A stretch of 64,000 nt of DNA. Origin: Fragilaria crotonensis (Eukaryota > Bacillariophyta > Fragilariophyceae > Fragilariales > Fragilariaceae). The DNA lies in assembly GCA_022925895.1 (NCBI GenBank), contig JAKSYS010000283.1:1-64000 (forward strand), read 5' to 3'. The translations under genes and the position numbers were made by a program. A model generated the notes under the pieces. The model saw nothing but the letters and a program-made list of their open reading frames with translations. It made no database searches and was not told the DNA's origin. Below, in pieces: positions 44,877-56,721 of the stretch; position 1 is the stretch's first letter; the number at the start of each line of letters is the position of its first letter.

Positions 44877-46396
44877 GTGCCAACAGTCAGGTGCCCGACG
44901 ACTGCAAGTCCGAGAAGCGTCCCCGTGTTCCAAACGGTTCAACAGAAAGCTGCGGCGAACGCGGGACGTCGAGCTGAACGATGATGCTGCGACGAGGACG
45001 GGACTCTTTTCGCTGCATGGACATGCAGAAGATGTAGTTCACGATATAATCATCAGACCTTAGAGATGTATGCATACATGTGTGAAAAAGGATAAATTAA
45101 GGTAGGCCTCCCACTACCCCTAGACAGAGAGAGCATTCATATTTCATACGCCTATACAAATCGAAAAAAAGTGCGACTATTAATATACAGGTTTTAGGCT
45201 TGTGACGAGTTGTATGCATACAGTTGTTAAATAATCCGAGATACAGTATTTACCGTTTCACTAGTATCCAGTAAGACAGTACTACCGTAGTGAATTTCTA
45301 TAATCTGTATTGTGAGCTAGTTTATCTTTCTAGAACAAACCTTCTGCCAACATCAAACCTTCACTGATTTGGCTTCCAAGCTCTTCTTTTCCTGGGTGGG
45401 ATTGCTTTCCTGTTGAAACCTACAGGTGTAGTTTCATTCCCATACAAAACCTGACTCAACCTGGTCAGACTTCCAGTCCCATGGATTCTTTGCCGTTCTC
45501 TGATCTTCTCAGAGTCCTGAGGGATCCAGGCTTCAACAGCTGGGTCCCTCAACCTTGTAGTCTTGGTTGGGACCGCAGTCCAACCATCATTATCCTCACC
45601 GGTATGATCACCGGAACAGATAGCTACTGTACTGTCAGAGTCCAGCACCGGACTCGATGACGCAGTAGTACTGGCCACTGTCACATTGTCCAGTACGGTA
45701 GCACAGTAGATCTTGACATACAGTCAGGTGCCAGGTTGCGATTTTCACATACACATACTGTAGAACCCGTTGCCAGTTGCCAGTATCATCATGCTCGTTT
45801 CCGTTTGACTATCATACTACCGGTAGAGTAGCGCCTCGCGCCTTCATAAAAACACAAATCAAATGTCACACTGCACACTGCGTACCCATGGAAGGCGTAC
45901 GGCTACAACATGGTACAAGTACCAGGTACGCTACGCATGTTATCATACGAGTACAATACCAGGTACCAATAGTATAGTACTTGTACCAGGTATCATAACA
46001 TCACATGAGTTCCCATGCATCGACACATCTCTCGCCGCATCATCGCACCTATTGAGATTTCCCCCCACACCGAATTATGCAATTCTGAACTACTGGTAGA
46101 AAAGACAGATGCGTTGACGTCAAACTAATGCGAGCGTTCGCATTTTCACCTTCGCATTCGATGAGAATGGTTATGAAACTCATGTAGGAGCTCTCGATTT
46201 TGGTTCAATTCTCGCGCAGCAATGAAAACGAACTGTGTTGTAGACGGCAGGGTGCTCGCATATGGCGCAGAATGCTCGGTTCTCGTTTTGGAGTGGATCT
46301 TTCAAATAAAAAAATAGTAAGCCAATTGAGTTATAAGCTCTAAAGCGAATTCTGGTTGCGCCATTCTTCGCAACATTAAGAAAGGCCAAGACAGAA
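44877..46396. other. Intergenic region with an unassigned minus-strand ORF
   Basis: Mostly noncoding and GTAC-rich between 45690 and 45990. On the minus strand 45361-45684 is open (DNDGWTAVPTKTTRL, then LYGNETTPVGFNRKA and a basic end PPRKRRAWKP). It has protein-like composition but no in-frame ATG, so it may be a fragment or the end of a spliced gene. No family recognised. Confidence 0.3.
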
Positions 46397-48659
46397 ATGT
46401 CAGCGCCAGACGAAGAAGCGCCACTTGAGGCGACCATCACAACCGAAGTGGAGAATGCCAATGAGGGCACTGCCACGAAGAAATGGTTCTGCGGACCCTG
46501 CTATATAGCCATGGTTATTCTGGTGGTATGCACGGTCATGATTCTCATTGCAGTCCCAATTAGCTTCACGAGTCGTGGGTCATCAGCCGCGACCGGTCCA
46601 ATTCAAGGGTGGCCCACAGCAGCTGTGACTTTCTCGCCATCGTGGACGAGTGCAAGTGGTCCACCCGCTCCATCGTGGGCAAGTGAAACGGATTCTCCCA
46701 CTTCACAATGGACAAGAGAAACCGATCCTCCCAGTTCATCATGGACAAGTGAAACAGAGCCCCCCACTCCCAACGTCGGACCGACGCAAATCGCCTGCAA
46801 TTTTATCCAATTGACAGCCATCATGGAATGTCAAAAGGCAACAAGCGTTGGGACCTAAAACTACGATGACACACCAGCAACGATCCCAAGTGAGATTGGT
46901 CTTTTGACACAGCTGGAGAGTTTGCACATCTATCTGGAAGGACGCACTGCTTCGACGATCCCGAGTGAGATTGGCCTGTTGTCCCACCTTACTTATTTGT
47001 CATTCTACAACAACTATGGATACAACAACGTGACCAACTACCTGACAGGGACAATTCCGTCATCCTTTTCGAACCTTAAGAACCTCACGGGGTTAGATTT
47101 AGGCAACAACTACTTGTCTGGGACAATTCCATCGTTCCTGTCGGATCTCACGGCATTGCAAGTGTTGTCATTCAGATGGAATCACCTGACAGGCGATATC
47201 CCGTCGTCGCTGTCAAACCTGAAGCAGCTGAATTATCTGGATTTCGGGGAGAACGACCTGACGGGGACAATTCCGTCGTCCGTATCAGACCTCAGCCAGC
47301 TGAGTGTATTGTCGTTCTCCAACAATGCATTGAACGGGACAATTCCACCGTCATTTTCAAGCCTCACAAGGCTGCAGCAGATGCGATTCAACGGAAATTT
47401 TTTGACAGGGAGCATCCCGTCGTCATTATCAAATCTCACGTGGCTGTCTGAGTTGCATCTCGACAACAATGCATTGAGTGGTACCATTCCATCCTCCCTC
47501 TGCGAAGCAGATGTGAAATTCATATTCATTGACTGTGGTGAAATCGATTGCAGCTGTTGCCAATCAGATCCGAGCACCATGTGTGATCCTCCAGCCACTC
47601 CTGTCCCCTCTCCAGAAACAGCTACAGTCATCACTCCTGCCCCTACTCCGCCACTATCCGAGGCTCCCACTCTTTCGCCAAAGCAAATTGCCTGCAATTT
47701 TATCGGGCAGACATCCGCTGTCGGTTGTCAAGGTGCACTTGATGCTGACTCCCATAGTAACTACGATCCGCCAGCAACGATTCCAACTGAGATAGGACTC
47801 TTGACACAGCTCACATCTTTGCACATTGCTCTTAATGGTGCCACCAATTCTTCGACAATTCCGAGTGAGATTGGTCTCTTGACGGGACTTACGTATTTGT
47901 CGTTTGCTTATAGGCTATATGGTTTGTTTGATATGCATCCATACGACAACCACCTAACTGGGACTATTCCTTCTTCCTTTGCAAACCTCAAGAATCTCAC
48001 GTGGTTGGAGTTGAACGGAAACCACTTGTCTGGAACAATTCCCGCGTTCCTTTCAGACCTTACGGCGTTGCAGATGTTGTCCTTATGGTCGAATAAATTT
48101 GGTGGGAGCATCCCGTCGTCTCTGTCAGCCCTCAAACAACTGATATCCCTGGATTTCGGAGAGAATGAATTGACTGGGACCATTCCACCTTCCTTATCAG
48201 ACCTGACTGCGATGCAAACGATATCATTGGGATCGAATCAACTGACGGGGGAGCATTCCGTCGGCTTTGTCAATCCTCGACCAACTGACATACCTGGATT
48301 TCGGGATGAACCGATTGAATGGGAGCATTCCGTCGTCGTTCTCAAACCTCAGTCAACTGACAGTGTTGTTTATCTACAACAACACATTGACAGGGAGTAT
48401 TCCGTCGTCGCTTGGACAACTCACTGCGTTGACCACCCTTTCCTTATTTGACAATCGATTGACAGGCACAATCCCGTCCTCTCTCTCCAACCTCACGTTA
48501 CTATCCGATGGGGTATTGAACTTACGAGACAATAATTTTACTGGGACCATTCCATCCTCGTTCTGCCTTACGGGATCAAGTTTTTCGTATATCTACATTG
48601 ATTGTGGTGAAATGGAATGCAACTGTTGCCAATTGGACGAATCCACCATGTGTCGCTGA
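46397..48659 (+). pseudogene. Membrane-anchored LRR protein with duplicated ectodomain (two breaks)
   Basis: A short cytosolic N-terminus, one membrane helix (about residues 36-57) and a Ser/Thr/Pro stalk lead to two consecutive LRR modules outside the cell. Each module opens with QIACNFI...CQ and closes with a Cys-rich cap (FIDCGEIDCSCC; YIDCGEMECNCC). Repeats follow the plant-type LxxLxLxxNxLTGTIPSSLSNL pattern. Such proteins are thought to act as surface receptors or adhesion proteins; no kinase is present. An in-frame TAA at 46856-46858 stands where module 2 has Ser (SNYD), and a five-G run at 48247-48251 shifts the frame in module 2. Both could be genuine or errors. Start ATG at 46397. 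Confidence 0.82.
46640..46770 (+). repeat. 33-nt coding minisatellite in the LRR stalk
   Basis: About four imperfect copies encode 11-residue units such as SWASETDSPTS and QWTRETDPPSS. They form the flexible stalk between the membrane helix and the first LRR module. Confidence 0.75.
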
Positions 48660-49109
48660 TAGGCGATGCCGAGTGTCTCTGCTACTTCCATCTCGCCCGT
48701 GCTTTCGGAGAGCGATAAGAAGCCACAGACTGGTCATCGATGGAGCATCTCTGTCTGGCGGTTGGTATACGTTGCAGCTTAATGTACACAGCACGAGTTG
48801 TTGAAAGGTCGGTAAAATCAATAGTCCTCTAACATCTATGAAACTATTCAGTTATTCCAGGTGATTTTAATTCGGCACGGACTTAGATGTTCATAGGTAA
48901 GAAAGTTATTGCAATGTGTCAAATCAATGATTAGCATTTTCGCATTGGCGACGTTATTGCACCAAAGGGTACCGCAGTTATCGTTGCCTTGTGCACTATT
49001 GAGCCGAGAATAAATTGCGTTCGAGGATAATGAAAGTGATCCGGGTACGCTCCTGCAACTCGCATTCGAGCATTCGTTAGTCTAGATGTTTTGGAAGTGC
49101 TCTTGTGAG
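48660..49109. other. Intergenic, nothing recognised
   Basis: 450 bp between two convergent genes. No conserved ORF, repeat or RNA feature was seen. Confidence 0.5.
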
Positions 49110-50738
49110 CTATCGATTACGTGTATACGTATCAATGGGTAAAGCAACGGTTGGGTAGATTTCAATCGACGGAGGGTAGTACTTGTAGTCGTCCATGACA
49201 TCAATGTCATAAGTCGCAAGGGTAAAGGCACATCCCTGCGGCCGAAACATTGAATAGTATCCTTTAAGTAAAGTCATATCCTCGACATCCCAACAGGCTG
49301 TCAATCCAAAGAAGCTAGAGTACCTATCGACAAAAGACTGGTTAGAAGCAAAAACAATGGAATGAAAAGAAGCAAGGTGAATAGGCCAAACGTACCCGGG
49401 TCCACCAATTGGAATGTGTTTCAATCCACCAATGTCACCGCGACACACTTGACTAGGATCAAAAACCTCAGAATGGTCAGTTCTTGCACATGCCGCTGAG
49501 GAAGCCCCTCCGTCACTCAAGTACACCACCCCTCCGGGAACGATGGGATTCACACCGTGTTCGATTGACATGCCAGCGCTGGTAATCAACAAAATGTCAA
49601 CCAGTTCGCCATGATGCTTCGTTTTTAGCGTGTTCCACAAGACTCCTAAACGATGATCGAGGCAGATTTCCACACCAATGCGCAATCCGTCCAGTTCTAC
49701 GACATTGTCGTGAATCAGCGTAATGTTTCTCGCGGCAAAGGCGTCTTCTAAATCCTTTCCCATGGCAGTGTAATCGTGCACATTGAAGTCCTTGGGGTTT
49801 GGAAGCGAGGTGCGACTCAAAAAGTCCGCTCCACTAATGTACTTTTTCGTAACTGCAAAGTGCTTTCCACCACTTCCACCCTTGGCAACAGACGCAAAAT
49901 TAAAATACTCCACTTCTTCGGCTGAGAGGGCATGCTCCCATGGTTGCCTTGGGTCGCCTGGCGATCGAGCAACAATGACTGTCCCGAAGACAAACAGAAA
50001 ATCGTTGAAAAAGTCATCGGAAATCAACTTTCGAATGACGGTTGCGACTTGCACCAAAACTCCATTGGCTTGGAGTAGTTGCCTGGTGGAATATGCTCCA
50101 TCTGGTCCTCTCCAAAAGAATTCCGGAAACATGACGATCTTGAGCACATCATCAGCATGATCAATATCATGATTCTGATTAAAACTGTCCTCTTTGAGCT
50201 TCCCCACGACATGTTTGACAATCGCAAGACGATGATGGACATCCTCCGAAATGTTGGTTGGGTTTCCTAGGTAACACGTTCCATCGGCAGAAACAACGTG
50301 CCCTTCACACTCTCCTTCTTCATTCAAACCACCCATGGTATTGATGGTGAAGGAGATGAATTGTGTCCCAATGTACTTGACACGATCGTCATCACCACTA
50401 CCGTCATCGCCACTTGTGCCCACGGTCTCATCATAGTCGTCCAAACGCACAAAGTCATCATCTCCATTTTGGTCACCGTGTCGTTTGCGTCTGGGTGGTG
50501 GCGTAGTTGATGATGACCGTTGGTGAAACGATGGAGCAACAACATCACCATTGTTGTTGCCATCACTGGACGTGGCTCTCCCCAGAAAATATGCTCCGAT
50601 TACACCGGCTAAAATCAAGATGAAACCAAACAGGTACTTGTGGTATCCACCCACTTTGTTTCGTTGTATTTCCTCCTCCAAGTCCTTGTCTTCCGGTGTT
50701 TCGACGAGAGGTGTATCTTCGGTAGGTGACAGCACCAT
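49110..50738 (-). CDS. Nitrilase-superfamily (C-N hydrolase) membrane protein
   Basis: 542 residues if unspliced, starting at 50738. One membrane helix (about 34-53) makes it a type II protein with the catalytic domain outside the cytosol. The nitrilase triad is visible: Glu in FPEFFWRG (206), Lys in VTKKYIS (298 or 299) and Cys in GVEICLD (359). The family hydrolyses nitriles, amides or carbamoyl groups; the substrate here is unknown. A linker (about 60-120) is Asp/Ser-rich. A 72-nt segment at 49395-49324 begins GTACGT and ends ATAG and may be an intron; removing it keeps frame and drops 24 residues (518 aa). The gene converges on the LRR locus. Confidence 0.85.
   Translation of the reverse strand: MVLSPTEDTPLVETPEDKDLEEEIQRNKVGGYHKYLFGFILILAGVIGAYFLGRATSSDGNNNGDVVAPSFHQRSSSTTPPPRRKRHGDQNGDDDFVRLDDYDETVGTSGDDGSGDDDRVKYIGTQFISFTINTMGGLNEEGECEGHVVSADGTCYLGNPTNISEDVHHRLAIVKHVVGKLKEDSFNQNHDIDHADDVLKIVMFPEFFWRGPDGAYSTRQLLQANGVLVQVATVIRKLISDDFFNDFLFVFGTVIVARSPGDPRQPWEHALSAEEVEYFNFASVAKGGSGGKHFAVTKKYISGADFLSRTSLPNPKDFNVHDYTAMGKDLEDAFAARNITLIHDNVVELDGLRIGVEICLDHRLGVLWNTLKTKHHGELVDILLITSAGMSIEHGVNPIVPGGVVYLSDGGASSAACARTDHSEVFDPSQVCRGDIGGLKHIPIGGPGYVWPIHLASFHSIVFASNQSFVDRYSSFFGLTACWDVEDMTLLKGYYSMFRPQGCAFTLATYDIDVMDDYKYYPPSIEIYPTVALPIDTYTRNR
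49324..49395 (-). other. Candidate 72-nt in-frame intron
   Basis: The donor is GTACGT, the same hexamer as the TAF11 intron 2 donor in this window, and the acceptor is GATAG. Splicing joins GGPG to YSSFFGLTAC. The segment is open, so retention would still yield a protein. Confidence 0.6.
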
Positions 50739-51627
50739 GTTTTCAATTACTGTGTTATTGTGCTGGTTCTTGGATTTTTATGGTGTGTGATTATGACAGC
50801 CTTTTAGGATTTGAACACGTTCCCTGGTCGTTATACATACCAACTGTGGGAGGGGAGCGGAGCGCCACGGCAGTATGATAGAATGTACTGGTACAGTCGA
50901 TTATGAGCCCTGTAGAACTGTAGTACTATCATACGACAAAGATTCGATGTGCAAAGACGAAGATTCGATATCACTTCGAGTACTATACTCGGTGTACTGT
51001 ACTTATCTTCCAAGTACAGTAGAACGCAGGTCGCGGAAAAGCATTTCTGCCAAACTCCGATACTAGTACCAGGTTGTAGTATCGAATTTACAGTGGGCAA
51101 GGGCTCCCAGCGGCTTCTTGCATGGTCAGGTTGGGTCCGATTACTGTACTTACATGGTACAGTACTTGTACCTGGTATTCACAGTAGGCTACGTGTAGTA
51201 CCAGCTTTCTGGAATACAAGACAGTATAACTGTAAAACAGTTCAGGTAACCTGATCTCTATGTGTGCAAAATGTTGTGTTACCCTCCAGCCCATGTGAGA
51301 TTATCATTCGTTCGTGGTTGTGTGTGTGGTGTGTGTGTGTGTTCTTCTTTTTACATATTCATGTATGAATAATATTTCATATTTATACGATTTTTCATAC
51401 ATGCCTGCATGACGTTCTTTTGTTCCAAGAAAAATTGGAGTCGTGATCGAAGATCAACCCGTGTGTCTTCAGACGAATTGATTGTCGACATGCAGCAAGC
51501 CAGTGTTCCTTAGTTGAAAGATTGCACAATATCACAAGTTACTCCAGCAGCAGTACTGAAGAACAAAGTTCGCTGTGAGTGCGAGTACCTACAGAGAACT
51601 TGATTATTTCAAGAAGTCAGAACGACA
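50739..51627. other. GTAC-rich intergenic region
   Basis: No gene. About 13 GTAC sites lie within 50871-51210, including ATGGTACAGTACTTGTACC. A GT-rich run (GTGTGTGTGG) occurs near 51317-51342. The region holds the upstream sequences of two divergent genes. Confidence 0.5.
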
Positions 51628-53486
51628 ATGGTATCATATCAATGTTCTACCAGCGATCGTGTCGGCGTTGGCGATAAAGTATGTACATTATACGGAAGCG
51701 GTATCATCACCAGTTATCGAAGGGAGATGCAATGTATGAAATTTCCTTGGGACAAACAACAATTCTCTTTACCACGGATCCAGGAGTTGTCGAGTCTGAG
51801 TCCGAGTCCAGTCCACCAGTCGTGATGATGGTGCAAGCTCATCGGCAAATGTCGCTGCTGCCATGGAGCTCAATATCGCGTACGAAGCTTACGAACAAAT
51901 GAGGAAACACAATCTCGAAGTGGAATGCGTTGAAGCAGGAATTGTATTCACGAAAGATCATCCAATCGACCATGACATGTGTACAAAGTGTTTAGTACTA
52001 AAGGGACATCCAAAGAAATCAAACTTTGCACTCAACTTCAAACCACCTGACTTTGACAAATCGAAACATACACCACGTTTTCATTTGTTTCGACCTGCAA
52101 CTGCAGCTGCAACAACAACAGCAACTACGGCAGAAACATCTGATGGAGGTACGACTCACAGCACCTCAACTCTTGAGAACAACAAACGCACGAAACGCAA
52201 TATTCAACAGTGCCTACTATGTGGGTCGCCCACTTGTTCAGACCATTCTTCCGCAACGTTTCGCAAACAGAGCATTACCTTGTGCTTGACATGCATCGAA
52301 ACATTGGAATTCGATTACCAAAACGAGTCGAATGATGTACAACTACTATCCAAACGAGTCAATCAACTGGTCGATTTGTACGATCGCGCCATTTTGTTAC
52401 TCAAATACTCATCTCCCTTTATGCTTCAAGTGGCCGCATCTCTTGATAAATCCATGATGCATCGAAACAAAGTTGGAGTTGGCGCATCCTCGGCCGGATT
52501 AGTTTCGGGTGCTCTGGGAGTAGCAGCAGCCTGCACGATTCTTACACCCGTCGGTCCACCTCTCTTGGTGGCATCCCTTCTCTTTGGTGGTTCGGCCACT
52601 GTCGTACAAACAGGATCCGAGGCCATGAGGTACTACAGTGAACCCCACAAGTTGGCGAATCGCATCTTGGCTCTCCAGGGCGTAGTGCAAAGTATATTGC
52701 ACAGTACTGCCCGAATGCGAGAAACAACGCTCGTTCCGTATTTGGACAAGGCTATTGTTATTTTGACCAACAAACTGCAACGAGAGGCACTGCTCCATCC
52801 ATCGTCGTCAACCACTAATTGCGATAAAGACGGCCAAGTGGAAAAGGTCTTGACCACTAGCGTTGGAATCGGAAGCAAGGTAGCACTCGTCAAATGGGAA
52901 CGACATGTCTCATTGTTCAGGAAGGTGCAGCGGCGGGTCGTTTCGTGACAAGAGCTGGAACCAATCTTGCCATGACGGCACGATTCGCACAATTCGCTGG
53001 AGGGGCTCTGAGTGCCATGACACTTGTCCTCGAGGCACGAGCCCTCACAAAACTTGCCAAACACATTCAACAGGGCAGTCCCTGTGACAAGGCAGCTGCA
53101 TTACGAACACTACATTCACAACTGGAACAATCAAAGGAACCTCACAACAACTACAGCATGTGCCGTCCACACACACCATTGATTCCATGTGCCAGTCATT
53201 TGTCAAAGTCCGAAGAAAACAGGTGGCAGCTGAAAAATTGTTGCAAGGTCAGCATCAATTGGAAGCTTCATTCCATGATGATGTGGATGAGGAACTCTTG
53301 TTGGTGGAGGAAGTTGTGTCGAGCCTCGAAGCGGAGAAGCGCCCACGAATCCACAAGTCGGAGCCCTATGCACCGACATCATCAAGGAATATGATCAAAT
53401 TTTCGAGTTCCTCACTGCTAGAACGTGTCCAACGATACAAGAAACAGGATGCCATTGACAAAGCTGAAATGTACTTGGTGGTGTAA
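51628..53486 (+). pseudogene. Apolipoprotein-L-like protein gene, frame-broken
   Basis: Coding sequence can be followed through consecutive frames, with about four frame changes. The N-terminal part (VGVGDKVCTLYGSGII) resembles a small beta domain. Then come a helical segment, two CxxC pairs, and a Gly/Ala-rich hydrophobic hairpin (GALGVAAACTILTPVGPP, then LLVASLLFGGSATVV). The C-terminal part has ARFAQFAGGALSAMTLV and a charged helix. This order recalls the ApoL superfamily of membrane-associating proteins; the role in algae is unknown. The breaks are all in the same direction, so error or true decay are both open. I see no convincing introns of normal size at the breaks. Confidence 0.55.
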
Positions 53487-55419
53487 GGGTCGTTCTGGTG
53501 AGCAAAACGTTTCACCTTGGGGACCAATTCCTTGTAGGTCAAACGCATGGTTGTAGCAGAAACATGACCGTTCATTGTTGTTGTCCTTGTCCATGGCGTG
53601 TTACCCCCAAAAATGGGGGAAGGTGTGATTTTTAAATTGTGGCCCACACCGAAAGATAAGTCGTGTATTCATAGAAGTAGTACATTTTAGACTGGTACTC
53701 TAACTCCGTGTAACAGTACGGTCTTTTTTTGACGAGTACTGTACGTGCTATTGAGCATAGAGCAGTAGCATGATTTCACGAGTACTACAGTACAGTCTTG
53801 CTGTGGAGCTGTGGAGCACATGGAGTCTAGAGTACCTTCTAAACTGTGTACAGTACCAGGTAGCGGTATTGGTATTTTACTCACGGATTTTTTCAGGGTT
53901 AAAATTGAGATACTCCGAATATATTCTGATGGAATCTTAAATTTGGAACTTTGATTTCACTGAAATGTTCCTGCACCTTCTCAAATTTTCTTCAACTTTC
54001 TTAACCTTCTTAAGAAACTTCATGACGATTTAAGAAGCTAATATTTTCTTAAATTTTCTTGAACCTTATTAAGAAACGTGAAGAAGATTTAAGTAGCTTA
54101 AATAATCTTTGAAATGATGCTGGCTCTACACGGTGAAACAAGGGGATTTGATTTTTCTATGTGCCGGCGTGTCTACCGGAAGTAGTCTAGAGTCCAAAGT
54201 TGGATTTTTGATCGGACATTTCAAGTATCTTAAATATTCTTATATCTTCTTTACCTTTCTTAATTCTTCTCAAGCTGTTTTAATCTTCTTAATGTATCTT
54301 GTATATGCTTCTTAACTTTCTAATCTGTACATAAGAATGTTTAAGCTTCTTAAATCTTCTTAAATTTTCTTAAACTCTTTCTTATGTTTTCTGAAAGGAA
54401 GATTCCTATTACCAAACTGATATCCTTCATCGATTAATCCGAAATGATATGCACCTAAGAATAACGGTCATCTACTAGAGTCAAAAAGAAGATTTTCCGG
54501 AACCTCCTGTACACATCCCTCTTCTGGAATCATCCCTGTTCCGTGTACTGTTACATGTAATTTCAGTAACGCTTCTGGTATTAGAGTACCAGGTTCTTTT
54601 GACTCTCCTATGATCATACTATAGAGAGTTTCGAGGGTGTATCACAGATCTCACGCAGTCCACACTCTTTCTGGCATGGAACGTGCGAATGCAGCGTACG
54701 AGGTTGCGTTTCCTGTGTCTCTCCAAAAAAACAGACCCAAGAATGGCGTCAAAGGGTGCACGCGTCAAACATCACATACAAGTTCAGACAGGGATGATGA
54801 CGTACGAAGTTCCGGGACGACTGGAGACGTGTTCGCAAGATTCGATGTGACACACGTGGTGACGACTTTCACAACTGAGTCATCATTTTGAATATTAAAT
54901 ATTTTCATTCCATATATCTGGTATACTCCATCAGAGGACGGAATTTTCGACACCCCTTCGCAGTATTGAATCTGAAAGTGATGTGGCAGTTGACGTCGAG
55001 ATTCCTTTGTCGTATGAGTACAAACGAAAACATGTGTCCTATCTATGTAGACATATACATATAATATTTACTTAGGCTTCCAGGATTTACATGATCTTGG
55101 GATCTCGGATCCCTTAGCTAGTTTTAGTTCCAACAACGATCACGGTCTATCTATAGTGGACTCTCGGTGGTATACTACCGGTACATTTAGGAGATTCCAG
55201 TTCCGGGACTTGCACGAGCTAGAGTGATGTTTCACGTCTCATCTCAGCTGTCACTTGACATGCCTACATGGGAACCTTGGGGTTTACGAGAGGCGCACGT
55301 GCTGCACACGAGCCACCGGCGGAACCTACTCCAGAACATGCGTTCCAGAAAAATCTGTGCGCATCCCTCATCAACACACGCATAACACAGAGAGCAAAAC
55401 GATATCGTTTCCGAAAGAC
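53487..55419. other. Intergenic region with no supported gene
   Basis: 1.9 kb. It holds a GTAC-rich part (53690-53880), the TTCTTAA-rich block described separately, and short ORFs (for example 54637-54891) without recognisable content. The upstream end of the frame read at 55420-56721 is open from 55255 but has no ATG there. Confidence 0.5.
53930..54375. repeat. TTCTTAA-rich block
   Basis: About 450 bp dominated by variants of TTCTTAAATTT and TTAAGAAGCT with no fixed period; both orientations occur. It is interrupted at about 54115-54225 by unrelated sequence. No coding and no transposon ends seen. Confidence 0.65.
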
Positions 55420-56721
55420 ATGCGTCCTAAGCGAATGATTATGGCGGATGTGCCTATGCCAACAACTCCCCAGCAACGACGATTCAAGGCCACCCTATTG
55501 TCCTCGGTGAGTTCAGTCAGCGATGGCGAGAATGAGTCAATTGCAGGGACGCCAGAGTTAATTCGGCGCGAGGCAGGCGATGCCGGTTCGTCTCTCCCAC
55601 ATTCGACTCGTACGCAAATCTCAAAACCTCGCGACAGTACTGTCGATATTGCTCGAGGTGTTGCTACTTTGATGATGATCTATGCCCACTACGCGGCGTT
55701 GGTGATGGACGAGGAACTTCAGCAGTCTCTTGAGGTGCGCCTGATTGGGACGTTCGCCGCACCCTTGTTTATAGTCATGTCTGGAATGATGGTCGGCTTG
55801 TCCATTGACACTCGCGGCACTTCGTGGCAGTACTTTTTGCAACGTGGCATGATGCTTGTCATGACATCGTCGCTGGTATTGGAACCCTTGATCTTCAAGT
55901 CCTTGCCCTTCGCCCTCATGGATGTTCTTTGCCTAATCGGTATCGCCCTTCCCTTGACATGCATCTTGCATCGCAGATCCATCATTGTTCGGTGTCTCGT
56001 GACCGTTGCCGTGTTTGCCATCACGCCTTGGATGCAAACCTACTTTGCATACCGTGAAGAACATGATGATTATGATGTTCGTGACATTATGAGTTTAGCA
56101 GATCTTCTTGAGTACGTATTTGACGAAGTTCCTCGCAGAATGTTTATTGATGGATCTTTCCCATTGTTTCCGTGGATAGGATTCTCCTTTGCAGGTTCCA
56201 TTGCTGCAACTTGGCGTTGGGGAGGTGGAGGAGGTAGCCACGATGGTACTCACATGCGACTGACCAAGGATTGGGGAGGAATCTTGTTGACAACTGTGGG
56301 TGCTTTGATTTGGTATCATCATCCGGGTCCACTTGTGATTCGCAATGGATTTTGCGAAATGTTCTACCCACCCACATCTGGATACTCTGTGACTGCGTTC
56401 GGAGTTGTCGTCATGATCCTGGCCTTTATTGATCGATGCCAAGAGCGCAAGAGTGAACACACCACCAGTTATTGGACAGCACTTGACAAGCCTCTCATCA
56501 CACTTGGGAGGTGCTCGCTAGTTGTGTACTTGCTCCAATATGCAGTACTCTATCGCATTGTAGGTCCATCGATGAATGGGATATCCTTGACCGTGTTGGA
56601 ACATGCGGTATTCTTTGCTTCGATTGTTGCCCTATGTCAAGCCACGGCCGAAGCTGTGAATCGACTCAAACAATCTTGGAAATCCATGCCCTTTCTCCTT
56701 CGGTTTCTATTTGGAAGTTAA
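55420..56721 (+). CDS. DUF1624/HGSNAT-like membrane acyltransferase
   Basis: 433 residues from the first in-frame ATG. After a disordered N-terminus (about 75 aa), a multi-pass domain begins with STVDIARGVATLMMIYAHY, the signature of heparan-alpha-glucosaminide N-acetyltransferase-like proteins (DUF1624 in bacteria). FPLFPWIGFSFAG (about residue 245) is another family hallmark. About nine or ten hydrophobic helices are present, with a Gly-rich loop (GGGGGSHDG). Members transfer acyl groups to sugars across a membrane; the acceptor here is unknown. A single long exon, intact, converging with the phosphatase gene 250 bp downstream. Confidence 0.8.
   Translation: MRPKRMIMADVPMPTTPQQRRFKATLLSSVSSVSDGENESIAGTPELIRREAGDAGSSLPHSTRTQISKPRDSTVDIARGVATLMMIYAHYAALVMDEELQQSLEVRLIGTFAAPLFIVMSGMMVGLSIDTRGTSWQYFLQRGMMLVMTSSLVLEPLIFKSLPFALMDVLCLIGIALPLTCILHRRSIIVRCLVTVAVFAITPWMQTYFAYREEHDDYDVRDIMSLADLLEYVFDEVPRRMFIDGSFPLFPWIGFSFAGSIAATWRWGGGGGSHDGTHMRLTKDWGGILLTTVGALIWYHHPGPLVIRNGFCEMFYPPTSGYSVTAFGVVVMILAFIDRCQERKSEHTTSYWTALDKPLITLGRCSLVVYLLQYAVLYRIVGPSMNGISLTVLEHAVFFASIVALCQATAEAVNRLKQSWKSMPFLLRFLFGS

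Noticed and set aside
52882-52922. 41-nt GT-AG segment as an intron explaining one ApoL-like frame change
   Set aside because: Too short for a normal diatom intron, and the other frame changes in the gene cannot be explained by introns.
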